DNA of 64,000 nucleotides from Nostoc sp. S4 (GCA_029379225.1 JAQYWR010000004.1:124001-188000); one strand, 5' to 3'; positions 7,915 to 17,421 are shown, counted from the first letter of the stretch. A program made the numbers and translations. The notes: a model not told the origin generated them from the sequence alone.

Positions 7915-9900
7915 CTACTTCTTACCCGGACACACTTGCTGTACTCTTGAAGGCAGTTGCCGACATAGTTGCTCAAATCCTTGAGAATTAATTTGCCACC
8001 AAGCAAATAATCCCAGACTTGTACCCCCTGCAAGCAATACCAAAACTCCCCCCAGCATTAGTAAACGTTTAGGCAAACGAGGTTTTTCGATTAAAGTTGG
8101 TGGAATTTCTGGAGTTGTAACTGGTTCCTCTGGAATATCCAAATCTAGATCCAAATCTAGTAACGCTTGCGAACTTTCTGCTAAGGAAGTTGGTTCTTCC
8201 TGTTCTTGTAATTCTTCTGGTTCTTCTGGTTGTTCTATTTCTGGTTCTACAATTTCTACTGGCGGTATGGGAGTAACAGGTGCTAAATATTCTGGGGAAA
8301 CACGGCAATAAGTAAGAACCACCGAAATATTATCACGCCCATTTTTTTCATTTGCCAGGTTAATCCAATTGCGGACAGCATCTTCAACTGTAACTTCACC
8401 CGTCAACACAGGTTTTGCATAATCTCGCCAAGATTGTTCTACCCAGTTATTATCGCTTAAACCATCAGAACACAGTAGCAATATACCATCTTCTTCAACG
8501 ATAAAACGCTGAACCCTCACACGCAAAGATTCTGCATCTCTTGTCCCCAAAGCTTGAGTTAGGGCGGTAGCATCTGGTCTTAAAAGTGCCTTTCGATACA
8601 AGCTTTTAGCAAAACGTACTTCCCGCGTCGTCACATCATCATCGATTGTGAGTAGCTGACAATAATCAGCAGTAATCCAATAAGCACGGCTATCGCCAAC
8701 ATTAATTAAGTATAGTTCGTGGCTATTGTTTGCTTGCCGTTCACAAATAGTCTCAATTCGTTGGGGAATTTGCACAGACATAACGATAGTTGTCGCCATG
8801 CGTTCTCTACCTTGGCGTTTTTGCTCGTTATTGCGGGTAGAAATCAAATTATTCACCACCCGTAAACTGATTTCTAGCTGTTCTTGCAACAACTCTGGCG
8901 ATATAAGTTGATTTTGTGCTGCTACCTCCGCTAATAAAGCGCGAATTTGTAACTTTACAGACTCTACAGCTAACCGACTAGCAACCTCACCACCTTCATG
9001 TCCACCAATGCCATCACAAACAATCGACAAGTAAGGCACTAAAGCCTCGTCCAAGTCACTAAAACCACTGGGATAGCAAGTGTCTTCATTTTGCAGCATT
9101 ACTAAACCAGCATCCGTGGAGCCTGCTACCTTTATACTTAGAGGCAACTCTGCCGCAGATGCTAGGAGTAAATTATTGAGTTGGGTAACAATAGCATCTA
9201 AATCTACCTTAGTTTCACATATCTGCTCGACTATATTCTGCAACCGTTTGGCTATGGATGTTTTTGCAGACGCTACCAAAGGCTGCCAACACTGTCCTAA
9301 ATCCTGTAAACTCAGCTTCTCGGCTGCTGGTGTTTGGTAGAGTTCCAACAGTCGCACGCACCAGCCTTGGACTCTCAAATTATCTCGCACCAATAAACTG
9401 CGAGTGAGTCCCAATTCTGATAAAGATGTCCAAAGTTGGAGAATTTGCCATAGCCAATAAACTTGTCGTACCGCCGTTGCTTGCTGCCATGTCTGAGCAA
9501 TAGTCGGATAAATATGTCCTCTATCATCTATCGGCACATTTTCCAATAAAAGGATATCACCATTACCCTCTTCAGCATCGCGAGCAAATCCATAAACCTG
9601 GGGTAAATGTAGCCGTTCTTGATATAACCGTAAATAAGGAATTACTGCTTTTGGCAATTCCTCAGGTACATCAGGCGGTAGTCCTGGTTGAGTATCGAGC
9701 CAAACTTGCTGTCTGATTACCTCATATCTATTTGCTACCTTAGTGCCTAATGGCATTTTGGCGGACAACGAGCCAACAGCCCAGAGATAGCGGTGAACTA
9801 AAGGAGTTTGACAACTGGCACAAACAGCATTTTCCTCAGAATTAATGGGAATATTACAGTTTTTATTTATACAATAAATTATCCGTTGAGTAGAAATCAT
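7915..9900 (-). CDS. PP2C-family Ser/Thr protein phosphatase with zinc-ribbon, kinase-like region and C-terminal membrane anchor
   Basis: 661 residues. A zinc ribbon is seen at the N-terminus (Cys10, Cys15, Cys27, Cys30). Residues 50-250 resemble a protein-kinase fold (ANRYEVIRQQVW at the expected N-lobe start, LLLEN hinge) but lack the catalytic Lys, HRD and DFG motifs, so a pseudokinase-like region is likely. The PP2C domain (about 258-515) has the metal-binding motifs VCDGIGGHEGGE, LLCSDGLSDN and GRDNISVVL. A Glu/Pro-rich linker follows and a transmembrane helix (LLMLGGVLVLLAGGTSLGLFAWW, near 622-644) anchors the protein with the catalytic part in the cytoplasm. Cyanobacteria contain several such phosphatases, one linked to heterocyst glycolipid formation (PrpJ), but I cannot assign this one. 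It would dephosphorylate Ser/Thr-phosphorylated proteins. Confidence 0.88.
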   Translation of the reverse strand: MISTQRIIYCINKNCNIPINSEENAVCASCQTPLVHRYLWAVGSLSAKMPLGTKVANRYEVIRQQVWLDTQPGLPPDVPEELPKAVIPYLRLYQERLHLPQVYGFARDAEEGNGDILLLENVPIDDRGHIYPTIAQTWQQATAVRQVYWLWQILQLWTSLSELGLTRSLLVRDNLRVQGWCVRLLELYQTPAAEKLSLQDLGQCWQPLVASAKTSIAKRLQNIVEQICETKVDLDAIVTQLNNLLLASAAELPLSIKVAGSTDAGLVMLQNEDTCYPSGFSDLDEALVPYLSIVCDGIGGHEGGEVASRLAVESVKLQIRALLAEVAAQNQLISPELLQEQLEISLRVVNNLISTRNNEQKRQGRERMATTIVMSVQIPQRIETICERQANNSHELYLINVGDSRAYWITADYCQLLTIDDDVTTREVRFAKSLYRKALLRPDATALTQALGTRDAESLRVRVQRFIVEEDGILLLCSDGLSDNNWVEQSWRDYAKPVLTGEVTVEDAVRNWINLANEKNGRDNISVVLTYCRVSPEYLAPVTPIPPVEIVEPEIEQPEEPEELQEQEEPTSLAESSQALLDLDLDLDIPEEPVTTPEIPPTLIEKPRLPKRLLMLGGVLVLLAGGTSLGLFAWWQINSQGFEQLCRQLPSRVQQVCPGKK

Positions 9901-10110
9901 ATCAACTCATGAATTTCGATTAAATTTAGCTGTCAACAACTTGAAGGCTAGAATAGACTGGACTTGTGTACCACTGGCTACACTTTGTTACTGAAATTAA
10001 TCAAAATTATTGGTAAAAAACCAAATTTTGCTTTCCGTTAATAGCCTACTTCTGGGTGTATCTAATCTTATAAATGCATTTACGTCAATGTAGAGTTTTA
10101 GGATAGCGCT

Positions 10111-10545
10111 ATGCCAAGTTTTACTTTAATTTGGCTTCTTGCAGGAGCAGTTCTGTGTTTAACGGAACTGTTTTTACCATCGGCGTTTGTTGCCTTCATG
10201 ATGGGAATTAGCGCTTTTATCGTGGCGCTACTGTCTGGAGTCGGTTTGATAAATTTATGGTTGCAAATTGTAGTTTGGCTGTTGCTTTGCACAATATTAA
10301 TTGTGCTTTCCCGTCGCTTTATACAGCCGCGACGACGCAAGTCAAAAATTCGAGATGCAGTTATAGCAGAAACCCTCACAGAAATTCTACCTGGCAAAAC
10401 AGGGCGAGTTCTGTACGAGGGAAATTCTTGGCAAGCACGATGTGACGATGACAAATTCAGTATAGCGCCCCATCAAAGAGTTTATGTCGTTAGGAGAGAA
10501 GGCACCACCTTGATTGTGATACCAGAAAATTTGTTGCATTCTTAG
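10111..10545 (+). CDS. NfeD-like membrane protein
   Basis: 144 residues with two or three hydrophobic helices in the first 70 (LIWLLAGAVLCLTELFLPSAF, then WLQIVVWLLLCTILIVLS) and a C-terminal OB-fold-like beta domain (ILPGKTGRVLYEGNSWQARCD... VYVVRREGTTLIVIP). This is the short NfeD form, which in family terms partners stomatin-like SPFH proteins in membrane microdomains. The next gene on the same strand, 144 bp downstream, is exactly such an SPFH protein, which supports the call and a shared transcription unit. Confidence 0.88.
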   Translation: MPSFTLIWLLAGAVLCLTELFLPSAFVAFMMGISAFIVALLSGVGLINLWLQIVVWLLLCTILIVLSRRFIQPRRRKSKIRDAVIAETLTEILPGKTGRVLYEGNSWQARCDDDKFSIAPHQRVYVVRREGTTLIVIPENLLHS

Positions 10546-10689
10546 TCAAGGAGAATGGGAGACGCGATTATACAAGAGTTAGGAGTAGAGACGCGATTAA
10601 CCCAAGTCTTTCCAAGAGTTATTATTTCCCCTCTGCCCCACATTTTCCCTTTCAAGTGATATTTAATTAAAAAAATCAGGAGATTTACT

Positions 10690-11700
10690 ATGGAACAGTT
10701 ATTTTTACTAATCTTTTTAGCCCTTGGTGGTTCTGCTGTAGCGGGGTCTGTGAAAGTCGTCAATCAAGGCAATGAAGCTTTGGTGGAAAGATTGGGTAGC
10801 TATAACAAAAAGCTAGAACCAGGTCTCAACCTGGTCATTCCTTTTCTGGATAAAATTGTTTACAAAGAAACCATCCGCGAAAAAGTCTTAGATATTCCTC
10901 CGCAAAAATGTATCACCCGCGACAACGTAAGCATTGAAGTGGATGCGGTGGTTTATTGGCGCATCGTGGATATGGAAAAAGCCTGGTATAAGGTTGAAAA
11001 TCTCCAGTCGGCAATGGTGAACATAGTGCTTACCCAAATTCGCTCAGAAATGGGACAATTGGAACTGGATCAAACCTTTACTGCTCGTACCCAAATCAAT
11101 GAACTTTTGTTGCAAGATTTGGACGTTGCCACTGACCCTTGGGGCGTGAAAGTGACGCGGGTAGAACTGCGCGATATTATTCCTTCTCAAGCAGTGCAAG
11201 AATCGATGGAATTGCAAATGTCGGCAGAACGCCGCAGACGGGCAGCAATTTTAAATTCTGAGGGTGAACGGGAAGCTGCCGTCAATAGTGCTAGAGGTAA
11301 AGCTGAGGCGCAAATCTTGGATGCCGAAGCTCGTCAAAAATCTGCAATTCTGCAAGCAGAAGCGCAACAAAAAACCATCGTGTTACAAGCCCAAGCCGAA
11401 CGTCAGCAACAAGTTCTCAAAGCTCAAGCAACCGCAGAAGCATTGCAAATTATTACCAATACTCTCAAATCTGAAGCAAACGCACAGCAAGCCTTGCAGT
11501 TTTTACTCGCTCAAAATTATCTGGAAATGGGTACGAAGATTGGCAGTAGCGACAGCAGCAAGGTAATGTTTATGGACCCGCGCACTATTCCTGCCACATT
11601 AGAAGGGATGCGTTCGATTGTTGCAGACGCTACTAATGGAAATTCTAACTCCTTGTTTAGTGGGGAAATATCGACAGGGAATAATAATCGGCTTGGGTGA
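10690..11700 (+). CDS. SPFH/Band 7 domain protein (stomatin/paraslipin type)
   Basis: 336 residues. An N-terminal hydrophobic anchor ([17 protein letters not shown]) precedes the SPFH domain (about 20-190; [25 protein letters not shown], then [25 protein letters not shown]). A long Ala/Glu/Gln-rich coiled coil follows (about 190-260, repeated AEAQ motifs) and an oligomerisation tail. A good ribosome site, AGGAG, sits 8 bp before the ATG. Such proteins build membrane scaffolds and work with NfeD, encoded just upstream. Substrates are unknown. Confidence 0.9.
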   Translation: MEQLFLLIFLALGGSAVAGSVKVVNQGNEALVERLGSYNKKLEPGLNLVIPFLDKIVYKETIREKVLDIPPQKCITRDNVSIEVDAVVYWRIVDMEKAWYKVENLQSAMVNIVLTQIRSEMGQLELDQTFTARTQINELLLQDLDVATDPWGVKVTRVELRDIIPSQAVQESMELQMSAERRRRAAILNSEGEREAAVNSARGKAEAQILDAEARQKSAILQAEAQQKTIVLQAQAERQQQVLKAQATAEALQIITNTLKSEANAQQALQFLLAQNYLEMGTKIGSSDSSKVMFMDPRTIPATLEGMRSIVADATNGNSNSLFSGEISTGNNNRLG

Positions 11701-11850
11701 GAAGTGGGCAATGGGGAGATGGGGAGATGGGGAGATGGGGGAGTGTGGGAGGATGGGGAAGAAATCTTTCCCCCCATATCTCCCGCCCTTCCCACACTTC
11801 CTTTTCCTCCCACACCTCCTTTTCTTCCCACACTCCCTGTTTGCCCCATA
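11701..11850. repeat. Low-complexity purine-rich/pyrimidine-rich inverted tract
   Basis: GGGGAGATGGGGAGATGGGG runs on one side and CTCCCACACTTCC-type runs on the other can pair as a long imperfect hairpin between two converging genes. It may serve as a bidirectional terminator. Related sequence lies at 22964-23178. Frames across it on either strand are composition artefacts. Confidence 0.6.
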
Positions 11851-11854
11851 TCCT

Positions 11855-12244
11855 TTACAAACTCTGACATTGGCTACACAAGCCAAAAAACTCTAAGGTG
11901 TGATAAAAAATTTTAAACTTATGGTTGGTTTCTAACTGGTCTTCTAAGTTATGGACGGGGCATTGATTAATTTGAATTGATGTACCGCATTGCAAACAAG
12001 TAAGGTAATGTTTGTCTTGTTGCGCTAGGCTATAAAGGGCTTCACCGTTAGCCAGATTCCGCATTTGTACCATGCCTTCAAGTTTTAGAACTTCTAAGGA
12101 GCGGTAAACTGTTGCTAAACCCATACCTTGATTGCTGTTACGTAGTTCTACGTAAATATCTTGGGCGGAAATGCCTTTTTTGATGGTTTTCAGCAGGTTC
12201 AAAATACGCTCTTGACTGCGGGTGCGTATGACTGTCATAGACAA
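11855..12244 (-). CDS. zur: Fur-family metalloregulator, Zur (FurB) type
   Basis: 129 residues with an N-terminal winged helix (RTRSQERILNLLKTIKKGISAQDIY, GLATVYRSLEVLKLEGMV) and a C-terminal dimerisation/metal domain holding two CxxC pairs (CLQCG and CSQCQ) that would bind structural zinc. It lacks the longer N-terminal extension and His-rich loop seen in iron-sensing FurA. The sequence agrees with what I recall of cyanobacterial Zur (FurB), which represses zinc uptake and redox genes. PerR/FurC is the main alternative. It converges on the SPFH gene through the low-complexity tract. Confidence 0.78.
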   Translation of the reverse strand: MSMTVIRTRSQERILNLLKTIKKGISAQDIYVELRNSNQGMGLATVYRSLEVLKLEGMVQMRNLANGEALYSLAQQDKHYLTCLQCGTSIQINQCPVHNLEDQLETNHKFKIFYHTLEFFGLCSQCQSL

Positions 12245-12384
12245 TTATTTAAATATGCCAGTGTAATTTGAAGCTGTTAGACTGGCTAACTAATAAGTTA
12301 CCTCTAACCGCTTCATAATCTTATTTTCACTCAGTTGGAACAGAAAGTTATAGTATAGCGATCGCAGCATTCAGCAAAAAGCCT

Positions 12385-12663
12385 ATGCAATTGAGGTATC
12401 TAGCCAAAATTCACGTGACACTTCGTCCTTCAGTCTTAGACCCTGCTGGTGTAGCTGTACAATCTGGTCTTCAACAGCTGGGATACGATAACGTTGAGCA
12501 AGTACGGATTGGTAAGTACATTGAACTGATCGTCGTCTCCTCTGATGAGAAAAAAGCTCGTCAAGACCTGAATAACATCTGTGACCAAATGCTAGCAAAT
12601 CCGGTGATTGAAAATTATCGATTTGATTTAATCGAGGTTGAATCACAGACGGGGGTGTTTTAG
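12385..12663 (+). CDS. purS: Phosphoribosylformylglycinamidine synthase subunit PurS
   Basis: 92 residues; the motif LRPSVLDPAGVAVQSGLQQLGYDNVEQVRIGKYIEL is characteristic of PurS, the small subunit that bridges PurL and PurQ in FGAM synthase (fourth step of purine synthesis). The next gene is purQ on the same strand. HIP1-like GCGATCGC lies just upstream of the start. Length is normal for the family. Confidence 0.95.
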   Translation: MQLRYLAKIHVTLRPSVLDPAGVAVQSGLQQLGYDNVEQVRIGKYIELIVVSSDEKKARQDLNNICDQMLANPVIENYRFDLIEVESQTGVF

Positions 12664-12694
12664 CGAGTGTTGACGGTTGACTGTTGACTGTTGA

Positions 12695-12739
12695 GAGCCA
12701 GTTGCTTTAACAGGGGGAACCCACCTAAGGCACTGGCTC
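12695..12739. repeat. Small palindromic repeat between purS and purQ
   Basis: A 45-bp element with perfect 8-bp inverted ends GAGCCAGT and ACTGGCTC and an inner GGGGG-AA-CCC core. Its architecture is like the one inside the Uma2 pseudogene (2042-2082). In RNA it would form a hairpin within the purS-purQ transcript. Confidence 0.65.
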
Positions 12740-12785
12740 CTGTTGACTGGGGAGTAAAATAGAAATAAGCAGTGCCCTGTGCTTC

Positions 12786-12830
12786 AAATGACTAATGACC
12801 AATGACTAATAACAATTGACAAATGACTAA
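12786..12830. repeat. Heptanucleotide tandem repeat (STRR) running into the purQ start codon
   Basis: About six 7-bp units of the AATGACT/AATGACC type precede and include the purQ ATG. A separate heptad run of the TTGACTG type lies at 12670-12694. Such repeats are typical of heterocystous cyanobacteria. Confidence 0.75.
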
Positions 12831-13500
12831 ATTCGGTGTTGTTGTTTTTCCAGGTTCTAATTGCGATCGCGATGTCGCTTATGTGACCAGAGACTTGTTG
12901 GAACAACCGACTCGCATGGTTTGGCATCAAGACACTGACATTGCTGATTTGGATGTTATTGTTATACCTGGTGGCTTTAGTTACGGTGATTATCTCCGCT
13001 GTGGTGCGATCGCCCGGTTTTCGCCTGTGATGCAGCAGGTTATCGAACATGCCCAAAAGGGTAAGTTTGTCATCGGTATTTGCAATGGGTTTCAAGTATT
13101 AACTGAAGCTGGTCTGTTGCCAGGGGTGTTGACCAAAAATCGCGATTTACATTTTATTTGCGATCGCGTTTCGATAAAAGTTGAGCGTACCAATCTGCCT
13201 TGGACGCAAGCTTATAACAGTGGTGAAGTTATTATTTTGCCCATTGCCCACGGCGAAGGACGATTTTACGCTGACGCAGCGACTCTAGCAGCAATCGAAG
13301 ATAACGAACAAGTCTTATTCCGTTATGCAACAGAGAATCCCAATGGTTCCCTCAACAATATTGCCGGAATTTGCGATCGTCGGGGCAATGTGTTGGGAAT
13401 GATGCCGCATCCAGAAAGGGCATCGGATGCGATGCTGGGCAATAACGATGGGTTACGGTTGTTTCAGGGATTGTTAGAGAAGGTGGCAGCGTTGGTTTAA
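12823..13500 (+). CDS. purQ: Phosphoribosylformylglycinamidine synthase subunit PurQ (glutaminase)
   Basis: 225 residues, class I glutamine amidotransferase that supplies ammonia to PurL in purine synthesis. The nucleophile is Cys87 in [10 protein letters not shown], and the His-Glu pair is in MMPHPERA near the C-terminus. [12 protein letters not shown] at the start and [17 protein letters not shown] are family signatures. The start ATG lies inside the last unit of a heptanucleotide repeat and no clear Shine-Dalgarno is seen, so expression may depend on purS translation or on leaderless-like initiation (inference). Confidence 0.97.
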   Translation: MTKFGVVVFPGSNCDRDVAYVTRDLLEQPTRMVWHQDTDIADLDVIVIPGGFSYGDYLRCGAIARFSPVMQQVIEHAQKGKFVIGICNGFQVLTEAGLLPGVLTKNRDLHFICDRVSIKVERTNLPWTQAYNSGEVIILPIAHGEGRFYADAATLAAIEDNEQVLFRYATENPNGSLNNIAGICDRRGNVLGMMPHPERASDAMLGNNDGLRLFQGLLEKVAALV

Positions 13501-13562
13501 AATTTCACGTTTGCGACTTGTTTGAGATTTTAGTCTACTGAGGTGGATTTTTTTAAAAGTGC

Positions 13563-13605
13563 AGCAACTTCAGTTGTTAGGTACTGAAGTTGCTATTTTA
13601 CTTTT
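13563..13605 (+). terminator. Rho-independent terminator after purQ
   Basis: Perfect 11-bp stem AGCAACTTCAG / CTGAAGTTGCT with a 10-nt loop, followed by ATTTTACTTTTTATT. It lies 60 bp after the purQ stop. Confidence 0.85.
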
Positions 13606-13764
13606 TATTGTAAAAGTTATGTATTACAGATATAGCAAAGCTTTCAGGTTTTAAGTGCGTTTGAGCTAAGGTAGCATCACTAAAAACTGATAAGGGATAT
13701 TTGCCCTTAATGCCTGAATTCGTAGTTTAAAGCTCAAAAAATAAACAATAAACAGTATTTTTAC

Positions 13765-15837
13765 TTAACTAACTGTAATAACTGTTCCAACACTTTCATT
13801 GGCTAACCTATCCACAGCACACACAGCATAGGTTCCCGCTTGTTGAACGGTAGCAAAAGTAGTACCAGCAGATAAAATTCGCTGGATTGTCCAAGTATCG
13901 CCAGTTTGCCGATAAAGTGTCCAAGACCGAACTGGCTGATTATCTCCAGGCTGCCAACTCAGTTTACGATTATTGACTTGTAGTCCAATAGGTGGAGGAA
14001 GTGGTGTTGGATTCTGCCAAGACATAGTAGGAGGTAAGGCAGGTTTATTATAAAGCAGACTTTGAAATTTCTCAGCAATGCCCTGACTATCTTTCCTTAA
14101 AACACCGAGATTAAAGAAAATATTCCCCAGTGATAACTGTGCAGCTTGGCTACGACTGATTTTCACCTGCTTTTCAATCTCATCACTTTCTCGACTTTTC
14201 TCGTTTGGTTCTGTGAGATTGTTACCAGCGTAAACATGTCTTTGCTTTGTGTTTACCTGTGTCCACCACTTTAATAATGCAGAATAACTTTGTTGTGGTT
14301 GGTCTGTACGCCAGTAAAGTTGAGGCGCAATATAATCAATCCAGCCTTCTTCTAACCATTTCTTTGAGTCAGCATACAGCACGTTATAAGCATCTAACCC
14401 AGTAATACCAGAGGGTTGTCCAGGACGATAAATTCCAAAGGGACTAATACCAAATTTAACGTCGGGTTTGGTTAGTTTAATTCCTAGCCAGAGACGCTGT
14501 ACCATTTTGTTAACATTGTCCCGTCGCCAGTCGCCCACGCTAAGCATACCACCAGCTGCTTTGTATGCAGAATAAGTTTTATTATCTGGGAAAGATTGTC
14601 CCTCGACAGGATATGGATAGAAATAATCATCTAAGTGAATGCCATCGATATCATAGCGCTTGACTACATCAAGAATCACGTTGTAAGCTCTGTCCTGAAC
14701 TATTTTTAGTCCTGGGTCCATCCACAACTGATTGCCCCATTGGTACACGGCTTCTGGATTAGTCACAGCTATGTGAGGGCGGACATTAGGCGAACCTTTA
14801 ATGCTAGTCTTGGCGCGGTAAGGATTGAACCAAGCATGAATTTCAATGTTACGCTTGTGACATTCGGCGATCGCAAACGCTAAAGGGTCGTAAAGTGGCT
14901 CTGGTGCTTTTCCCTGAGTTCCGGTAATCCAAGCACTCCAAGGCTCTATTTGCGATTCATATAAAGCATCTCCCTCTGGTCTGACTTGGAAGATTAGGGC
15001 GTTAAAGTTCAGCGCTTGTAATTTAGTGGCAATTTCGGTAATTTCTGCTTTCTGTTGCTCAACAGAGAGTCCAGGTTTGGAAGGCCAATCACTATTCCAC
15101 ACAGATGCTACCCACACTCCCCGGAATTCTCTAGTATGATTTAGCTTGACGCTACCGGAAGGTACGGGCGTTGGTGTTGGTATGGGCGTTGGTGTTGGTA
15201 TTGGGGTTGGTATCGGTGTGGGTATGGGTGGCACCACTATGTAACTAGAAACAATCTTTTCTGCTACACCTAAATACACCAAAGCTTGATAAATAATTAC
15301 TGCCACATCTGCACGGGTGGCTGCAAGATTGGGATTAAGTAATTTCAGATTTGGGAAATTAACTACCAGTCCAGCACTAGTGGCAATTGCTATGTGATTT
15401 TTGCCATAAGCAGGAATTTGGCTAGCATCTTGATAAATTTGTCCAAGTGTTGAGAGGAGATCGGCTTTTACTTTTGTGGCAATTTCTAAACCTGCGACCA
15501 AAGAAACTAAAACTTCCGTCCTTGTAACTCGGTTAGCAGGACGGAAGGTATTATCTGGAAATCCGCTAATGAATGCTTTTTCGTAAGCTGTTTGAATGGC
15601 TGTTGCTGCCCAATAACTAGTAGGTACATCAACGAAGATAATATACTGCCGCTTCTGGGAAACCATCCCAAATGCCTTAGCGATGATAGCGGCAAACTCA
15701 GCCCGGGTGAGTGAGTTATCGGGGCGATAAGTGCCGTTAGGCAACCCACTAACAATACCACGTTGGGCTAAGGCTGTTATAAATAAGCGTGCCCAATGGT
15801 TTTGAATATCCGAGAAGGGAGTAGAACTAGATACCAT
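13765..15837 (-). CDS. SLH-domain glycoside hydrolase-like protein (GHL10/DUF187 family)
   Basis: 690 residues. Three SLH motifs occupy about 1-195 (FSDIQNHWA, FVDVPTSYWA, LSTLGQIYQDASQIPAYG), which bind cell-wall polymers. A Pro/Thr linker with PTPIPTP repeats follows (about 205-232), then a TIM-barrel GHL10 domain (about 237-565) with FRGVWVASVWNSDWPSKPG, NALIFQVRPEGDALY, EIHAWFNPYRA and DGIHLDDYFYP. The C-terminus (600-690) looks like a fibronectin-III-like module. Related domains act on peptidoglycan or glycans; the exact substrate is unknown. The protein starts directly with SLH 1, and an in-frame stop lies five codons upstream, so no signal peptide is visible although the domains imply export. 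Confidence 0.88.
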   Translation of the reverse strand: MVSSSTPFSDIQNHWARLFITALAQRGIVSGLPNGTYRPDNSLTRAEFAAIIAKAFGMVSQKRQYIIFVDVPTSYWAATAIQTAYEKAFISGFPDNTFRPANRVTRTEVLVSLVAGLEIATKVKADLLSTLGQIYQDASQIPAYGKNHIAIATSAGLVVNFPNLKLLNPNLAATRADVAVIIYQALVYLGVAEKIVSSYIVVPPIPTPIPTPIPTPTPIPTPTPVPSGSVKLNHTREFRGVWVASVWNSDWPSKPGLSVEQQKAEITEIATKLQALNFNALIFQVRPEGDALYESQIEPWSAWITGTQGKAPEPLYDPLAFAIAECHKRNIEIHAWFNPYRAKTSIKGSPNVRPHIAVTNPEAVYQWGNQLWMDPGLKIVQDRAYNVILDVVKRYDIDGIHLDDYFYPYPVEGQSFPDNKTYSAYKAAGGMLSVGDWRRDNVNKMVQRLWLGIKLTKPDVKFGISPFGIYRPGQPSGITGLDAYNVLYADSKKWLEEGWIDYIAPQLYWRTDQPQQSYSALLKWWTQVNTKQRHVYAGNNLTEPNEKSRESDEIEKQVKISRSQAAQLSLGNIFFNLGVLRKDSQGIAEKFQSLLYNKPALPPTMSWQNPTPLPPPIGLQVNNRKLSWQPGDNQPVRSWTLYRQTGDTWTIQRILSAGTTFATVQQAGTYAVCAVDRLANESVGTVITVS

Positions 15838-16008
15838 TGTTGATTGCAGCTAGCTAGCCTGGATTTTGATTACCTCTGTTAATTTAGCAATACCAGAGCG
15901 ATCGCTGCTGCAATCTCTTGTTAACTTTTTTAGATACTGGGGACTGGTAATTAGGCATTAAGAAAAGTTTTCTTTGCTCTCTAATTCCGAGTCTCTCATC
16001 CCCGTTGA

Positions 16009-16581
16009 CTAAGTAGGATTTGCCGCTGAGTCATTAGAATTTAAGGCAGAACGTACATTCAGTGACAACATTACGCGGGAAATGCCACTGAACAGAAGGC
16101 TGACACCGACTAGTGTTCCCAGAAGCCAGGGTGCATCGAACGGCCACTGGAACCAAATCATTGCACCTAAGACGAGTGTAATAATGCCATTAACTAACAC
16201 CCATGTCCAGTTTTGTTGGGGACGCAACTGGAAGGCTAGAATTGACTCGAATGTGCCTTCGGTTAGCAGAAAAGTACCTAGCAACAAAGTGAGTGTGAGA
16301 ACGCCTGTATAAGGATAAAACAACAGCATCACGCCGGTTGCAATATACAGTCCGCTCAATAAAAGTTTCCAAACAAAACCTCCGCGATCGCGGGTTTGGG
16401 AGGCGTAAACTAGTTTTGTAAATCCAGCAAAAGTTAAAATTGCTGCAAACCAAGTCTCAGCGAATATTGTGGTAAAACTAGGTACTGCAATCCCAATAAC
16501 TCCCAGAATAATTAACAAAACACCCGCTACCAGTGAACCATTAACTTTCTTGTTAATATCTTTAGAAACATCAGCTGTCAT
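16009..16581 (-). CDS. HdeD/DUF308-family membrane protein
   Basis: 190 residues with about six hydrophobic segments arranged as paired hairpins, for example LVAGVLLIILGVIGIAVP, FAAILTFAGFTKLVYA, LLLSGLYIATGVMLLFYPYTGVLTLTLLLGTFLLTEG and WVLVNGIITLVLGAMIW. The Gly-rich TM pattern and the PYTG and E-G-F motifs fit the HdeD family, named for acid resistance in E. coli but of unclear function in cyanobacteria. It is a monocistronic gene read leftwards. Confidence 0.88.
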   Translation of the reverse strand: MTADVSKDINKKVNGSLVAGVLLIILGVIGIAVPSFTTIFAETWFAAILTFAGFTKLVYASQTRDRGGFVWKLLLSGLYIATGVMLLFYPYTGVLTLTLLLGTFLLTEGTFESILAFQLRPQQNWTWVLVNGIITLVLGAMIWFQWPFDAPWLLGTLVGVSLLFSGISRVMLSLNVRSALNSNDSAANPT

Positions 16582-16698
16582 ACTAATATTTTCCCTATGC
16601 TTAGATTCATCTCTACATTTAAGCTAGGGAATTTTTTAGTCCCAGGGTACAACCTTCAGGTAGAGTCGTAGGTATTATATTTCAGCAGTGACTCAGGT

Positions 16699-17316
16699 TC
16701 ATAAAAGTTCGGCAAGATTGCTTAGTCGTTCATAAACAGAAATCAGACGATCTCCTTCCAGCTCAACAGAATGATTTGGATAATTCTGAATAGCTCCCAG
16801 CAGTGTAACTTCACCCTTTTGCTTAATAGTTGTACTTAAAGCGGTTCGTAATGCCTGCTGGTCTAATTCTCCTGCGGGGGGATGAACTACTTCACCTATT
16901 TGGCTAACCAAAACTGGCCCTGCCCAGCTAGATAGTAAGTTATTTAAAAAGGCAGGGTCAGCTTTGATTCCAGCTTTGAGTGCTTTACGAGCTAATGTCG
17001 GGTCTTGTTGAGCCGCCTGCAAATAAGCGTTTAATGTTGGGGTGGTCTTGCCATTTTCTGCGAACTGATTTAATTCTTCAACAGATATTGGTCCTTGAAA
17101 GTTACCATATTTTAGAATAACTTGCTCGGCAGCATCAGCGTTAGTACTTGAAAATAAGACAATAGCACCTGTGCATAAAGCTATTGTTTGAGCAAGTAGC
17201 TTAGTGAAGTTAAAAGTGTTTAATCGATTTAAAATTTGAAAAATCTGCATTATTTTGTCGGATTTAATGATGTAGAGCATACATGGGTAAAAAATACCCA
17301 ATATTCTAATTTTCAA
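16699..17316 (-). CDS. Exported stand-alone DUF1400 protein
   Basis: The open frame has 205 codons, but Met23 (codon 17250-17248) is a likelier start because it places a signal peptide (LAQTIALCTGAIVLFSSTNADAAE) near the N-terminus. After cleavage the text AAEQVILKYGNFQGPISVEELNQFAENGKTTPTLNAYL matches DUF1400, a module that in cyanobacteria usually precedes an alpha/beta hydrolase domain. Here no hydrolase follows; the protein ends after a second copy-like stretch (SVELEGDRLISVYERLSNLAEL). Function is unknown; the periplasm is the likely location. Confidence 0.75.
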   Translation of the reverse strand: MKIRILGIFYPCMLYIIKSDKIMQIFQILNRLNTFNFTKLLAQTIALCTGAIVLFSSTNADAAEQVILKYGNFQGPISVEELNQFAENGKTTPTLNAYLQAAQQDPTLARKALKAGIKADPAFLNNLLSSWAGPVLVSQIGEVVHPPAGELDQQALRTALSTTIKQKGEVTLLGAIQNYPNHSVELEGDRLISVYERLSNLAELL

Positions 17317-17421
17317 AAATTTCTACTAAAGATAGATGATTTTGGGCATACAATTGTATACCCTCACAGCCAGGTTAATTGTTGTGAATATTTTGGGAAA
17401 TGGCGTTATTTTTGAGCCTTT

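Noticed and set aside
7915..9900. Naming the phosphatase PrpJ
   Set aside because: Domain order is compatible, but several such phosphatases exist and I cannot separate them by eye.
11599..11916. Several frames on both strands rich in Pro, Trp and Gly
   Set aside because: They follow only from the GGGGAGATGGGG low-complexity tract.
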